Assembly: GCF_905115235.1 (NCBI RefSeq)
Contig: NC_051854.1
Location: 21,612,001 to 21,676,000, forward strand
Origin: Hermetia illucens
Taxonomy: Eukaryota; Arthropoda; Insecta; Diptera; Stratiomyidae
Direction of reading: 5' to 3'
Length of the DNA: 64,000 nucleotides
A program made the translations under genes and the position numbers. Within the stretch, counting starts at the first letter, position 1. The number at the start of each line of letters is the position of its first letter. Below, piece by piece: positions 10,978 to 23,900 of this stretch. A model generated the notes under the pieces. The model did not search any database and was not told where the DNA came from. It saw nothing but the letters and a program-made list of their open reading frames with translations.

Positions 10978-11262
10978 CTATAAATCGCCCATTCGAAGGC
11001 CTCCTGCGTTCATCGTTCCCAGGTTTTTGCTAATTTGAGAACATCTTGCAGAGGCAGAGAATTCGCAAATCCTTCGTTGTAGAAAACCTTTGCGAGGTAG
11101 ACTCCCCTGAGGTCTGAGAAGGCCGGCCAGCTGCATAAAATGCGGGGCAGTCTTCTCACATTGGCCACATATAGCACATATAGAGAACGCCACTCCGACT
11201 TTTCCTATGTGGTAGTTTAAGGTACAGTGCCCCGTAATTTTTTTTTAAGAAACAATAAGAGC
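10978..11262 (-). mobile_element. LINE fragment, 3' end of ORF2 with zinc-knuckle region
   Basis: The minus-strand frame reads ITGHCTLNYHIGKVGVAFS and then CAICGQCEKTAPHF, the C-terminal Cys-His motif found after RT or RNase H in Jockey, LOA and R1-type LINEs. It lies on the wrong side of the fragment at 10770-10965 to be colinear with it, so they are separate or rearranged insertions. Confidence 0.6.
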
Positions 11263-12399
11263 ACCGTTCCAGGGGCCCTGGGTTCTTTTACAAAGTTTTT
11301 TCTCAATTGGTCCACTCTGTAATCAAGTGAGTGCAGGGCTTCCTCAATCCACAAACAGTCCAGTTTAGGTCTGAATATAAGGCGACTTTACCTTGAATAT
11401 AAATCGTAAAGGAGTGATTACCACATGTAGCCGCTATCGGTCACGCTGCTCCCGCAGTGGTGAGGTAGCATCTGCTTAGTTACTTCTGTCCTTCATTCAC
11501 TTAACTCTCAGAGCAAATTTGATAATGGATGGCCTGATGTTGGCTCTGGTTTCATCATTGTGGAGCCAAACTATTGGCGAACCGGTCTATCGCCTTCATA
11601 TTACCAGCAATGTTCGAGCCACTCACATCAGAAATGTTTCGTTCAGTCGGTGGTTGCATGATGGTTTGATATGATGCTGCTATTTAATTCTTATAACGCT
11701 TCTGAACTTTTAAAACAGATTCGAATGGTGCGATCCCATCATCTTTTTCGTAGCATTCTGTAGCAACCAAATATGGTCACCATTTTTCCAAGACGCTAAG
11801 CAAGTTTCATACTCGATTTTTTCGAGAATACTCCTAAACTTATTCACCTTCCATGACTGATCCCTTCGCGAAGTGCATTAAGTCTCTAATACCAAAAAAT
11901 TTATCGCCATTTGTCCACCATTCTTCTATTTTAATAATTACGACAAAATTTGTTTTCCCAACGACAAACCTAGAAAGCATATGATCGTCAGACATCAGAG
12001 TCACCTAATGTTTGCAAAAGATTTCCAGATGGGCACATGACCGAATCTTGGCAATCTTTCCATGCATCAACGATATCAAGCCTACATGTGTATTTAAGTG
12101 GTTCCGTTTCACATTGAAATGAATAAGGGGTAAGTTAGGAATAGCTTCAAGTGCGCGGTCGGCGATCGAGCCATTGGAACTATGCCAGCAGCTTCCTGTT
12201 GTTAGGTGTTCAGCTTCTGCCACCAAACCATCCATGCATACCAGCTATGACTATTAAATAACGAGACTACGCGTGCAGAAGGAGCTCTAGGGGGATAGGG
12301 CGAAACGAATGGAGCTTTGAATAGTTGCTTACTTAGCTCGTTTCGTGCGCGTTTTCGAATGGTAAAAGCAGTTTTCTGAACGCTAAGGTAGCGCCGAAA
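11263..12399. other. no gene recognised
   Basis: About 1.1 kb without a recognisable gene. Some minus-strand text is open (12005-12235) but has no motif. Probably old repeat sequence. Confidence 0.35.
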
Positions 12400-13170
12400 A
12401 TTACCAACGTATCAGGTTGATCTGTCTTTATTTCAACTCAGCGAACAGTGACCAAAATCAATAAAATTGTGCACAGCGATCGTAGTATGAACATTCGAAT
12501 TACTGAGACTTTAAACGCCAGTGAAGAAACTATCAGAAAAATTTTACATGACAAGTTGAACATGAAGAAAATCTATGTGAAGTCGGGCCCAATAAATTTG
12601 ACTTTTGACCCCATACATCAACAGATCTTCTCAGAAGAGCCTGAATTGATGGACAACATCATCATTTACGAAGAAACCTGGATAAACCAATGCGATGCTA
12701 AAACAAAGCAGCGATCCATGCAATGGAAAACTCCTGTAACGCCAAAAATAAAAAAAGGAAGGGTGTCGAAATCAAACCTCAAAGACATGCTAATCGTTTT
12801 TTTCGACATCAATGGCATCATGAAGATTGAATGGATTCCAAAGGTTCAAACTATAAACCAAACTTACTATTTGAAATTTTGGCAACACTGCCAGAGCCAA
12901 TTCGTAAGAAATGACCGGAAATGCGGAAGAATCTTGCACCATCTTCCAGTACTCGTACTTGCGCCGTACCCGCCTGATTTAGCACCCTCTGACTTTTTTC
13001 TATTTACGAAGATTAAGTCTGCTTTAAAAGGAACCCGATTAGAGTCGATGAAAGAGGTGAACTGAAAATCAGCGGGGCTCCCAAATGCTCTTACAAAAAA
13101 GAACAAATGAAATGGTGTGTGGCGAAGGGAGAGGAATATATTGAAGGAAAGCATTCGGTTGTATAATAAT
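12400..13170 (+). mobile_element. mariner (DD34D-type) transposase remnant
   Basis: The frame 12448-13065 reads as a mariner transposase: the N-terminal HTH-like part RKILHDKLNMKK, TKQRSMQWK, MLIVFFDINGIMKIEW, QTINQTYYLKF, then PPDLAPSDFFLFTKIKSALK. The third catalytic aspartate is in APSDFFLF. The first is changed (YEETWINQ where the family has GDETWI), and the block that should hold the second (HxDNAPAH) is deleted. The C-terminal piece (VAKGEEYIEGKH-like) continues in another frame to about 13165. Inactive. Inverted repeats were not found. Confidence 0.8.
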
Positions 13171-13329
13171 TTTTAAAATAAAACTCTTTCATAAACCGTC
13201 CCCTTCTATAATAGCTAGATTTCGTACATCAAAATGGGTTTTATTATGGATGTGTACATCCAATAAACGCATTATAGTGAAAGCCACCAGGTTTTACTTA
13301 TCGTAGCCCTGCATTGCCAGAGTAATCTA

Positions 13330-13945
13330 CATTGATATTGTTTTTAGATATGATCCTTCCACGTTAGCTTGGAGTCCCGATGTACTTCTAATTACTTAGT
13401 ACTTAACTGTCCGCACCAGCTGGACTTCCACTCCCCAAAAGTGAGTAGCGTATAAACGCCCCACCTAATGTTCCTAGTAAACATAACTAGTCCATTGAGC
13501 GCTAGAAAGCGTTAACAGTGAGTCCGTTACGAAGGCACCAACTGTGGATTATCTGCAGAGTTTCCGTTCAAGCGATTACATACTGTGCTGGCAAAGTTGC
13601 CGATAATTATAGTGATTAGTTGTCCACAAATACTTGCACAAAGACCTTTCTTCCAGGAGTCGAAGCCAGGTATACTTGACCAAGAGCCATAAGAAAAAAG
13701 GAAGGACTCCTTCTTGTAGACAGCCCCTAATACATCCTGCTCAATAGATTTCCGTCCGAACAATATGTGGATCTTTCTCTACTCGTAGAATCCAACTGAT
13801 TTACAATTGGAGTAAAAACGTGTGCCAAGCATCCACAACATATACTCGGAAAACATGTAGACCCAGGACATCCATTGTCTCTATTTCTAGAGCAGAAATG
13901 ATATCGTCTGGTCCCGCAGATTTGTACCTTTCTATGGAACGAATT
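13330..13945 (-). mobile_element. Jockey/R1-like LINE fragment (RT domain)
   Basis: On the minus strand, in order: KSAGPDDIISALEIETMD (RT start, near 13900), GCLQEGVLPFFLWLL (the 'CPQGGVLSPLLW' box, near 13700), text resembling CNRLNG then ADNPQLVPS, MFTRNIRWG, and DSKLTWKDHI (post-RT, near 13360). The YADD box is lost. A chain of decayed frames with several shifts. Confidence 0.6.
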
Positions 13946-14639
13946 AAATGCTCATTTTACTACCTCGATTGACGCTATTTCGCATGTCAAAGTCCACTCT
14001 CTTGAGTGAAGGGTGTAGGCGGTTGGCGGTCCTGGGATGCGATCGCGGATGATGCCTGAAAAGTGCACTTGAAGCAGATGATTTCCCATTTATTCAACGT
14101 TTTCTGTGTACCTCCCAGTGGAAACGATCTCGTCCAATAAAGTTTACGAGGCTACGTAACTTTCTATTAAGAAAAGGGGCGAATCAGCATCGAGGGATTT
14201 CGACTGGCTTGCTGAGACCCACACTTGCAAGCGAAGGATTTCCGGAAGTAATTGCAAAACCGGTTGGAAATATAAATATTGGACCTGACCGTTAAAGCGT
14301 CCGGTTCAAAGATTTTTTCTCTGTTTTATATATCAATAAGATAAAGAGATACCAACACAAAAAAGAAAAATAAACTATGTGAATGCCCTACACTCAACCA
14401 AGCAGTGAGTTACCCTGCGGCACCTTCGCATAGCACTATCTAAACACAACAAATGGAAATGATATTCGGCCTACACAGTACCCTCGTTTTAAATGCTGCA
14501 ACCAGGGAAAAAGATAAATAAAGTATAATTGGAGTTATTCCACTATGCTAAATCTTACCTGAACTCTCTTGGTGGCAGGTCCCGCGACAAGCCAACCAAG
14601 AATATACTTCCAATGTCGTTAGAAACAAAATGATCGGAT
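13946..14639. other. no gene recognised
   Basis: No motif or repeat structure recognised on either strand. Confidence 0.35.
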
Positions 14640-16200
14640 CGAGTAATAAGCCTCGGAAAAATACTAGGGTGTCCACATCGCTCGACGCAGCAGGACGGGC
14701 CCCGGTCTTGTCGAGAAATGGGCAAGGGTTCTTGACGCATGGATGGCGTCAGGACGTATGTAAGTTAGTCCGAACGAAACAAATTTATTAGAATGCCAAC
14801 CGGGAAGCAAAGAAAGCGATCGCTGCCACCCGAGCGGACCATCACAAATATCATTACGATAAACTGGACACTCGAGATGGCGAGCGAGATCTGTATCGAC
14901 TTGCCAAAAGCCGAAACGAACGCACATAGTATATCGAACACTTCTGCTTCGTTAATGACAGGAAAGGTACTTTGCTTACCAACCGTCGATCCGCGATGGA
15001 TAGATGGCGAGAATACTTCGAACAGATTTGAACTGAAGAATTTGCTCATCTTCCACTTCGACATTTGGAGCCTTTCTACCTATCAGCGCAACTAAAGTCA
15101 AGGAGGCAATAAAAGGAATGAAATCGGGGAAAGCCACAGGAATTCTTTAATCAAGTTATTCAGGAAGATAGAACACCATCTGACTGGCAAGAAAGTACGA
15201 CTGTTCCAATATGGAAAAAGAAAGGTAATCCAGCAGAATGTTCAAAATACCGTCCGATTCGATTACTTTCCCATACTATGAAGATTTTTGAACGCATTCT
15301 TGGCAACCGTATTCGCGAAATCGTTGAAATAACCATGAATCAAGCCGGATTTGTCAAAAACTGTGGAATTACTGACGCAATACACCCTGCGCGGTTACTC
15401 ATGGAGAAACACCGTGAGATTGCATTTCTGAATCTAGAGAAAGCGTTTGACCGTGTGCCACATGAACTAATCTGGTATGCTCTCCGATAACACTTCGTGC
15501 CAGAAGAACTCGTGCACTGGGTTCAATTGCTCTACCACGATCCAAAAAGTAAAGTTCGAAGAGTGGCGGGTGTATCAAAACCGCTTCGTGTCTCTGTTGG
15601 TGTTCATCAAGGAAGCGCCCTATCACCACTGCTTTATACAGATGATGTTTTCCTAGCATCCAATAGCAAAAATGATCTCGAACAACTTGCCCAGAAATGG
15701 CATGATCGCCTCACGCAACACGATCTCAGATTTAATCTGAATTTTTGACGACCGATCCCCATGAAGCAGGCACAATCACTGTCAGCGGCAGTGACCTGCT
15801 CAAAACTGAGCGATTTAAATACCTCGGGTCAACGTTATCAGCCAATGGCGAACTACGCTATGAAATTGGTTCACGCATTAACGCAACCTGGATGAAGTGG
15901 CGTTCCACAACTGGTGTTTTTTATGATCGACGTATCAACGAACGTGTCAAATCTAAAATTTACCGCAATGTCGTTCATCCTGCCGCTCTCTATGGTTCTA
16001 GAAAAGACAATCAACGGCGTCTTGGGGTAATGGAGACGAAGATGTTGCGTTGGGCTAGTAACGGCCGGAAAAACTGTGGCTTGATACGCTGGATCGGGAT
16101 TTAAAAGCCTTGAGATTGCATCCAGATCAGGCATTTGATAGGGCCAAATGGCAAATCCAATCATGACGAACCAACCCCGTTTGTGAACGGGACAAAGGCC
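14640..16200 (+). mobile_element. RTE-clade LINE, internally deleted copy
   Basis: A 5' region (14648-14760) is shared with the copy at 19550. It is followed by the EN-RT linker (KLDTRDGERDLYRLAKSRNE, DRWREYFEQI) and RT motifs: KYRPIRLLSHTMKIFERILG, NQAGFVKNCGITDAI, FLNLEKAFDRVPHELIW, VGVHQGSALSPLLYTDDVFL. The last shows that the stretch between the SALSPLL and YTDDV boxes is deleted. The C-terminal part (FKYLGSTLSANGELRYEIGS, KMLRWASN) and a basic end follow. The endonuclease is missing. Several frameshifts. Same family as 19540-20150, 35760-36420, 39465-40230 and 48790-49000. Confidence 0.85.
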
Positions 16201-16760
16201 GAAGAAAAAGGAGAAGATTTCAATGTTTGCTTACATTTGCTCCCCATAGTGACAAAGGCACTGCAAGTGATGTTTTTCCACTACTTTTTTCATGCTGTAC
16301 CCTTGGTAAGATACTGCTGCATAGCCTGAAACTGAAAATCAGGCGTCCACTAGACCTCAGACTAGGATCATTCATGTAGACGGAAATGGTGATTGGTGAA
16401 AAACCAAAGGAAATCATAATATGCATTACAGGCTCATCGGACTCTGTGCCTTTGGTTTTTTTTTATTCCCAACGATTTGCATTTTCTCTACCCCGCAAAC
16501 GGGGTTTCTTCTTGATTCACATGAAAATTGCCGCTGCTCTACCTGAATATGTCAATGCCACTTATTTCTTTTATCCCTAAGAAGAGCATATAAATGAATG
16601 GTCTCTACTAAAAATGAGAAAAGTATTTTCGTGAAAAGTTGCACTACTACGAGATTCATTGCTAGTATAAAAAATGTTGCCAGCAATAACGTTTCCTCAT
16701 TAAGCTTTGTTTAGTAATTTTGCTCAATTCTATAAAACCATCCAATTCTCTCAGTTACAG
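16201..16760. other. 5' side of REV7, no exon defined
   Basis: This region should hold, or be part of, the intron before the first recognised REV7 exon. The missing first exon would code for roughly 15-20 residues and end one base into a codon. No donor with the right phase was found here. Otherwise nothing recognised. Confidence 0.35.
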
Positions 16761-17409
16761 ATATTTTTATAGAAATCTTGGAGATTTTCATCAATACAAT
16801 TCTTTACACTCGTGCCGTGTATCCAAAGAGGATATTCCGGAAAAGAAAAGCCTACAATTCACCAATATTTGTTTCTATATTCCCACCATTGAATGACTAC
16901 ATTCTCAAAGTCCTGCAGTCAGCCAGAGAACTAAAAACCAACAACGAGCTATATCGGGTGGAAGTGATCTTATACAAAAATGAGTTCAAAACCTACGAAA
17001 CTTACGTTTTCGAAATCGACGAAAAAAATCCCATCCTATACGAAACCAAAGGAGAAAACGATAAATACTTGCTTAGATTCGAAGAAGACGTTAGGAAATC
17101 ATTGTTGCAATTCTCTGAGCGGGTTTCGACACTTGGCAAGCTTCCACAGGACGTGAAGTTTAAAATTCAACTACACACAACACAGTCAGCTTTCGTCAAA
17201 ATGAGTCACAATGCAACATTGCAGGTTAGTACAACCAGATAAATTCGTCCAGAATTGAATCAATGAATTTAAATCCGGCTTTTAACTTCTTTAAGGATTT
17301 TCCATGGTTACAAGAATCGGAATCAAACGTTCCGGAAAAAGCGAGAACATCTATTCTGCCTTTGACTGCAGCACAATCAGTGGGCATACAAATTTTTGCA
17401 GAAACATAA
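16761..17409 (+). CDS. Mad2l2: REV7/MAD2L2 HORMA-domain protein (last two exons)
   Basis: HORMA-domain adaptor: non-catalytic subunit of DNA polymerase zeta in translesion synthesis, also a partner in shieldin and APC/C control in animals. Exon 16761-17224 follows a CAG acceptor (16758-16760), starts two bases into a codon and encodes (D)IFIEILEIFINTILYTRAVYP, PPLNDYILKVLQ and YETYVFEI. The donor is GTTAGT at 17225. After a 71-bp intron, exon 17296-17409 encodes DFPWLQE and ends in a stop; DFPW is the conserved start of the C-terminal part in human MAD2L2. Together about 192 residues against 211 in human, so a short first exon upstream is missing from this call. It is convergent with Prx5. 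Poly(A) signal at 17478-17483. Confidence 0.9.
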
Positions 17410-17477
17410 AATCCTAGATATAATTTGAAGCTATAGAAGGAAGGCGATGGCCAATCCTTTCTTTCGCTATCGTGTCA

Positions 17478-17483
17478 AATAAA
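17478..17483 (+). terminator. poly(A) signal of REV7
   Basis: AATAAA 69 bases after the REV7 stop codon. The opposing Prx5 signal is 35 bp further on, so the two mRNA 3' ends probably meet or overlap. Confidence 0.6.
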
Positions 17484-17517
17484 ACTCTGTTTTTGTTTCG
17501 GGAAAGTGTTCGATTAC

Positions 17518-17523
17518 TTTATT
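17518..17523 (-). terminator. poly(A) signal of Prx5
   Basis: AATAAA on the minus strand, about 385 bases after the Prx5 stop codon. It is the first good match in that 3' flank. Confidence 0.5.
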
Positions 17524-17905
17524 CTGAGAAGTCAGACTACGTATACGTCTAATTAACATAATTTTGAAAGTTATAATATTGAAACGATAAACTTAAATTT
17601 TGTTCAGTTTGATTGCGTGTACATAAGGCTCGAAGGTTGCGAGAGGAAATTCAAAACTTCCTCTCATTTCTCACTATAATAACACTAAGTGCTAGTAATT
17701 GTTAATATCTGCTAGATAATTATATGATATAGAATTCCCTCTCTATAATTGTGATTTTTATCCTCAGTTATGCTCCCTAGTCATAACTACCCTAATTACG
17801 TAGTTCCTCATAAATGATTGATCGATACAGATCGATGTCTTTAACAGTTTCTTTCATAACAAAAATTCGATTGACATTGAGTAGATTTCACGTTGAGAGG
17901 TCAAT

Positions 17906-20900
17906 TTACTTCTTCCATCTGTCGGCAAGTGAGCAGCTCAATCCAGTACCGTCAGGTTCCACATTCAATTCCTTGACTTCACCGTTTTCGACGATCATTG
18001 AAAAACGTTTGGATCGTACTCCGCCCAGCGGTGGTAAGTCGACTGTCAAATCCAAAGCTTTAGCGAATTTCGCAGCGGGATCAGCAAGCATCCGAACTTT
18101 TCCACCAGCTCCGTGTTCCTTCCCCCATGCTGACATGACGAATGGATCATTGACGGACACACAAGCGATTTCATCAATTCCCAAGCATTTTTTTAATTCC
18201 TCAGCCTTTTCGATGTAACCAGGGAGATGAGTCTGGAATTTTGGAATAAATTTATAAGATTAAGTGGATAATTTTTTAATAACTCAATCCATAAGTGATG
18301 AATGTAAAATGAAACTCGCTCAATCATCAACAAACTTCTTTCACACTAAAACTTACCCACTCAGCAATGAGCAAAGACCTATTCGCTATTCTGTACTTTA
18401 AATCGACCCTTACAGCCCCTGTATTACCTCGGCTAACTACGAGTTTCGTAATATATATACAAAGTATCCCAATATAGCGAAAATGTTACCCTAGAATAGA
18501 ATCAGCTATGGATTCTGGAACAAGTGAAAAGCAGAACATTTTTAAACTTTAACACACACAAGGTCTCCCACCTTTGGGTTCCCAGTTATAAGAACAAAGA
18601 CGGAAATGGGCTGACGGACTGGCCAAACGGGGCTCTGTTCTTGGCAGTTCCTCGGTGGACACATTGGTGTACCCTGGCAGCTGTTAAGAGTGGACTCTAC
18701 TCGCACTACTTAGCAGCCGCTGACTTCAAATGGCGAAGGATCACCACTTGTGCCAAATCAAGGAGGATTTGGCCCGCTAGCTAGAGACAGGCTACGGACA
18801 CTAGGTAGACGATTCTTTGTAGACTTTAGGGAAATTTCTTGTTGCAGAGTGGGAGAGCCACTTCCCTTTGTGAATGATACGGGCTGGCTCTGAAGATCTT
18901 AGCCGACTGGACTGGCCAACTTGGGATCCTCGGAGCGGCCACTGACACCTACCAAGGAAGAGGAACGAGCCGCCGGATATAAGATTAATGAGCCTTAGAT
19001 AGGTATTTTGAAGTTTTCACACAGTTTGCACTGAACTGTGACAAAGACCCCGAGTTAAACGATGCGAACTTCATGCTTTGAGCCACCCGCAAATAACCGA
19101 CTGAAAACATCTCCCTCAAGATATCTCTGGATGCATGAACCTTTAGAGGGTTATACTGATAAGATAAGCTCAAAGAAGGTTTCATGACCGAAGCCACTTC
19201 ACTTCAGATGGGCCCCTCGGCCAACACCTTTCAACTTATTGTAATGCAAGTTTCTTCTCAATTTCCTGAAATTGAAATTGATATAAAATGCAAGGAATTT
19301 TATATGAGAACACAATTACACTTCTGAACTTAAATGACTTTCACAAAAATTTGCAATTATAAATCATAAATTCAATTGAATTTACATAGCATGTTGGTCT
19401 CAAGCCCAGATAAAGTAAGAGAGGGATTTGATGCAACGCATTGTGTATTATCCTCAGTAAAACAAAAATTAAATGGTGAGGTCAGGAAAAGAAATAAATA
19501 TAGATGAAGTTACTCTACTCTTTTAAATCCTACTTCTCTCTGGTGACAAAGCCTCGGAAAAATACTAGCGCGTTTACTTCAGTCAACGCGGCAGGATGGG
19601 TCCCGGTCCTGTCGAGAAATGGGCAAGGGTTCTCTATTTTGGTGACCCACGCACTCAATATGATGTTGGCATGGCCATCTCTGCCATTAGAGAGGTCGAC
19701 CGATTTGGTGACCGGCTGACGAAGCTCACCATTATATCAACTGATCGCATGATTCACGTCTTTACCGCATACGCAACACAGGTCGAGGAATAGATGTATG
19801 TGGAGGTGATTCCGACCGGAATTTTTCGATGCTTGCGAGCACCAACTTTTATTGGCCCCGGTAACATTCGTCTTTGGATGGCGAACGGACGAGATCCACG
19901 AATCTCGTTGTGTATCTTTTTCTGGAGAGTTCCCTGCTCCATCCATGGTCCTTGATAAAGTGTTTTTTTCTTGAATTCATCTCCCTTTTTCGTTAAGAAC
20001 TTTATGATTGTTTGATACTATGGAGAAGGATTTGAAAGCCTCGCGATTGCATCCAGATCAAGCTTTTGATTGAACCAAATGGCGAAACCTATCACGACGA
20101 ACCGACCCCGGTTGTGAGCGGGACAAAGGCCGAAGAAAAAGAAGAAGCTCCACAGAAATATCCACGAATGTTAGGCAATGGAAACTAATGACATGTTTTG
20201 AAAATGTAAAAAAATAGGTCAAACGTTAAGAAACTTGGCTTATTATTTTTTGAGATTAGAAGAATACAACAAGTTATAATTATAATTTCCGCTTGTGATC
20301 GCCATCACCCCTACTATACTATTGTTTTTAAGTTAAATTTTGCTGTTAAAAATATTTTTTTTTGGAGAATGTAATCCAGGTAGGAAGTTAGTTTTCAGTA
20401 GTTTCTGCGAGGAGTCTAATTAGCGTTGTGGTGCCCCGTTTTGATGCTACAAACTCCTAAGACCATGGCAGCCGTGAGAAGGGCCAAAGAAATCGAATCC
20501 GGCCAGCCTCGAATTTCGGAGCCAGCATATAGCATTTCCGAAGATCTCTTTAACTATGCCCACCGAGGGACTATCGAGAGCAAAGCCCTGACTAGCCAGT
20601 CTGTCGTCCCACCTACTTCCTTTTTAATTTTTTCCGCGCGTCCCTGCACTGCTTCTGCCCAAATGCCGGCTTGTTTATCAGAATGCCTATGTCACACTTG
20701 AGGTTCGGATTCTAAACCAGTCATCGACAGGCGTACAGTATCGTCAGTACCCCCGCTTGATATACAATGGCGAATCCTAAAAGACCTTACGAATCGGCTA
20801 CAATGTGCGAATCTGAGAAAATCTCCACACCCACTGTACAGACGATCGTTGATCCGTCCGTGAAGAATACTGTGTTATAGCCGGTTTTCAACTCTGCCCT

Positions 20901-23900
20901 GTTTAGAAAGCCCACAGTAAAGTTCGTCTTTAAAATCGACTTGCATGGGGCGTTGAGAATGCCCAAAGTTCCCGAGGCAATATACTTGGTCTAGGATGTT
21001 ACCAGGACCGTAGGGCTTTGATGTCCAACATTCGGACCCATGTAGTCTGACCCGGGACGTTGGATGCCCCGTGTGGCAGTATCCATAACAAGAACAGAGA
21101 GGAGTGGTGGAAAGGCACTTTCTTGATGAACACCAACAAGAGAAAATTTAATTTAGGAGCCATGATCATATCCACATACTTTACATTGGATGAAAGTGGC
21201 AATCTCCACCCATTTATTTAGGGGACGCAAAATGATCAGTATCAATCAAAGTACCGAAAAAAAGGCGCCACTCCGAGGCATCTTACTGGTCACAGATCTG
21301 GTCAAATGGGTACCTCCCAGAGCAGATTGGATTCTCCTGATTTTTAGCAATTAATATCACGATATCCCTTCCATGCTCACTTTTGTTATGAAAACCACGG
21401 GTCTCCAGAATTGCTATACATATCCGAAAGGAATGCAGTTCCGGTAAATTTCTATAACTCTGTGAAGTGCTTTCCTGCTGTTTGTCATTGTGTCGCCTGT
21501 GCTTGGAGATTTATATGGGGAAAAGCTGTTTAAAGTTCAGCTGATTGTATCCTCGGTTATTACCGACTGGGGCTAGATACCCTCTAAACAAGGTTCTGAC
21601 TCATCGTCCTATTCGCTGGCCTGGAAATGTACGAACTAACAGTTCCAGGGCTTCACCAGAAAATTCCGTCCAGTAGTCTACGATCTTTGGCCGCCCAGAG
21701 TAACAATGATGTGCGGGAAGCAACGGCCAGCTAAGAACCGGTAATAAGCGGGAATACAATTTTCCAAATTGTAACTTTACTCAGTGAGTAAAATACATCT
21801 TCATTGTAAGTGAGTACGGCTTTATTATCACTACAGACTGAATAATCAAATGAAAACTACCCACCAAGTTAACTAACAATCTATCTGTTTTACACAAGAT
21901 CTGAGGGTTCAGTTACCTCATCAACGATAACATCCGACATCAAACTGAGGTTGTCTCCTGCAAATGTTCTCTCTGCCTTGCTACGTGGAAACACCACATA
22001 GAAAGTGAACGCCCCTGTTACTCGACAGCTCCCTGGTAAACTTTGATTCGATACAATCTCAAACAAAAAACTAAATCAGCGTACGGGCCAGATATCCGTG
22101 TACGTACTAATCAGAAAGCGAAAGTGGTTGTGGATAGGTCACAAATCGAGAAAGAGAACAATGAGAGCATGACCGACGGGTGGATCACCCTAGAGCGGCA
22201 CAGGAAAAGAGAATGCAACCTCTTTAGGACGTTTTAGATGCTATTGTACAGCGAACCGGAATTGATGAGGGATACGTTCCATTTAGGGGAAAATGGCGAC
22301 AGTATTTCGTTTATAAGCCGCAAAAATATACAATGACGTTGTGAAATTGGTCTGTAGCCAATGCTTACCAACTTTTTGGTTTGTATAAGCACGTTCGTTT
22401 GGCAAATTCTATTTTTCCTGGTTAGAAGACGACTCAAAATGGTGTAATGACACAAACAGCTGATAAAAAACATGTCCTTAATGAAACTCAAATGCCGGAA
22501 TGGCTGGATGATGAAATTTTCCTACAAAGTCATCATAGTCGAAGACTCCTACTGCCACGACAACGATCTCGAAACTAGAAACTAAACGGCAGTCATGTCA
22601 ATGGAAGTTACCAGGTTCACCTTTTCAAAAACAAAAAAATCGTCAGATGGAATCGAATGTGATCTTTCTTTTTGGCATCAAAGGGATTATATCGCTAGAA
22701 TTCATTCATCAAAGGCGGACAATGAGCCAACAATTCTTTTGTAGAGGCTTTGCAAAAGTTTGGCGCGAAAATGTCCAGCTTTATGGAATTCAAGCGAGTT
22801 GTATTAAGACAAAACTTTTGCGCAAACGGCTTTCATTGTTCACCGATTTTTCGCCCCAACAAAGACTACTACATGGTTCCATGTGCTCTACTCATGAGAC
22901 TTAGCTTTCTCGGAGTCCTCCTTGTTCTCTAAAATGAAAAAGGATTCAAAGGGTTTGCCGATATGTCGGCGACGTAAAATCTAACGCTACGACGGCTCCA
23001 CGAGATATCAAGGAGAATAAGTGTTAAGGCTCATACGCACTTGCGATTAACCGCCTTGGCAGTTGATCGCCGCGGCGAACTTTTTTTTGGCTGCCCCAAA
23101 ACGCGACTGCAATGACTAGCGTTTGTCCAACTGCGTAATAGGGTGGCTAGATTGTCGAGCAATGATTGACAAATGAAGTGGACGCAATTATCACATAACA
23201 TCGTTATATCAAAATTGCTTACTGTTAAAGAGCAGGTTGTTTTACCTGTGCTATATTAGTTAATGGTATACACGAACACCAAACCCCCTCCCCTCATTTT
23301 TGATGTCATAACTTTTTAAATGGAGCTGACCGTCACAATTTTCCAACGGAGTTTGAGAGAGGGGGTATCCCTCTTTCTTCTTCATTTCCGTTATTACTCT
23401 TATTTGGTTAGGGCTCGAAGTTGAACCCAACAGTTTTGACTCGAAAATAGCCCCATTTTAAGGGGCCATTACTTTTGAAGAGAGAAGCCGTTATAATTCT
23501 TCAAAGGGATTTGAAAGGAGGGGCCTTCTTCTTTCTTCTTCATGTCCTCCTCATCCACTCTCTTTCCCGGGGTAGAGTTGAAAATTTAAATTTTCCCATC
23601 ATCATCACTTTTTAAGAGTTGGGTGTCGCGATCGAAATGACTAGCGTAAATTGAACAATTGGGCTACCGAAAAATTCTGTTCACAAACGAAATGAGTGCG
23701 ACTAAGTTAACTGGTGCTATCTATTTATGCTACCGTTTAAAAGGATGAGAGGAAAGGAAGAAATATTGGTCTCATCCTTTACTCCAAGCACGTCCAGAAT
23801 CTGGTCAATTTGCAATTTGTTTTCAAGAATTGAGAAAACACAAGGAAACATTTTTCGGTTATGTGAGAATCCGTGTTGCGTCATTTGATGACTGCAGATT

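Noticed and set aside
12448-13065. 205-codon mariner frame as a domesticated gene
   Set aside because: The first catalytic Asp is changed, the second block is deleted and the C-terminus is out of frame; it reads as a decaying transposon.
16386-16580. 64-codon frame before REV7 as its first exon
   Set aside because: It ends in a stop and has no donor in the phase needed by the exon at 16761.
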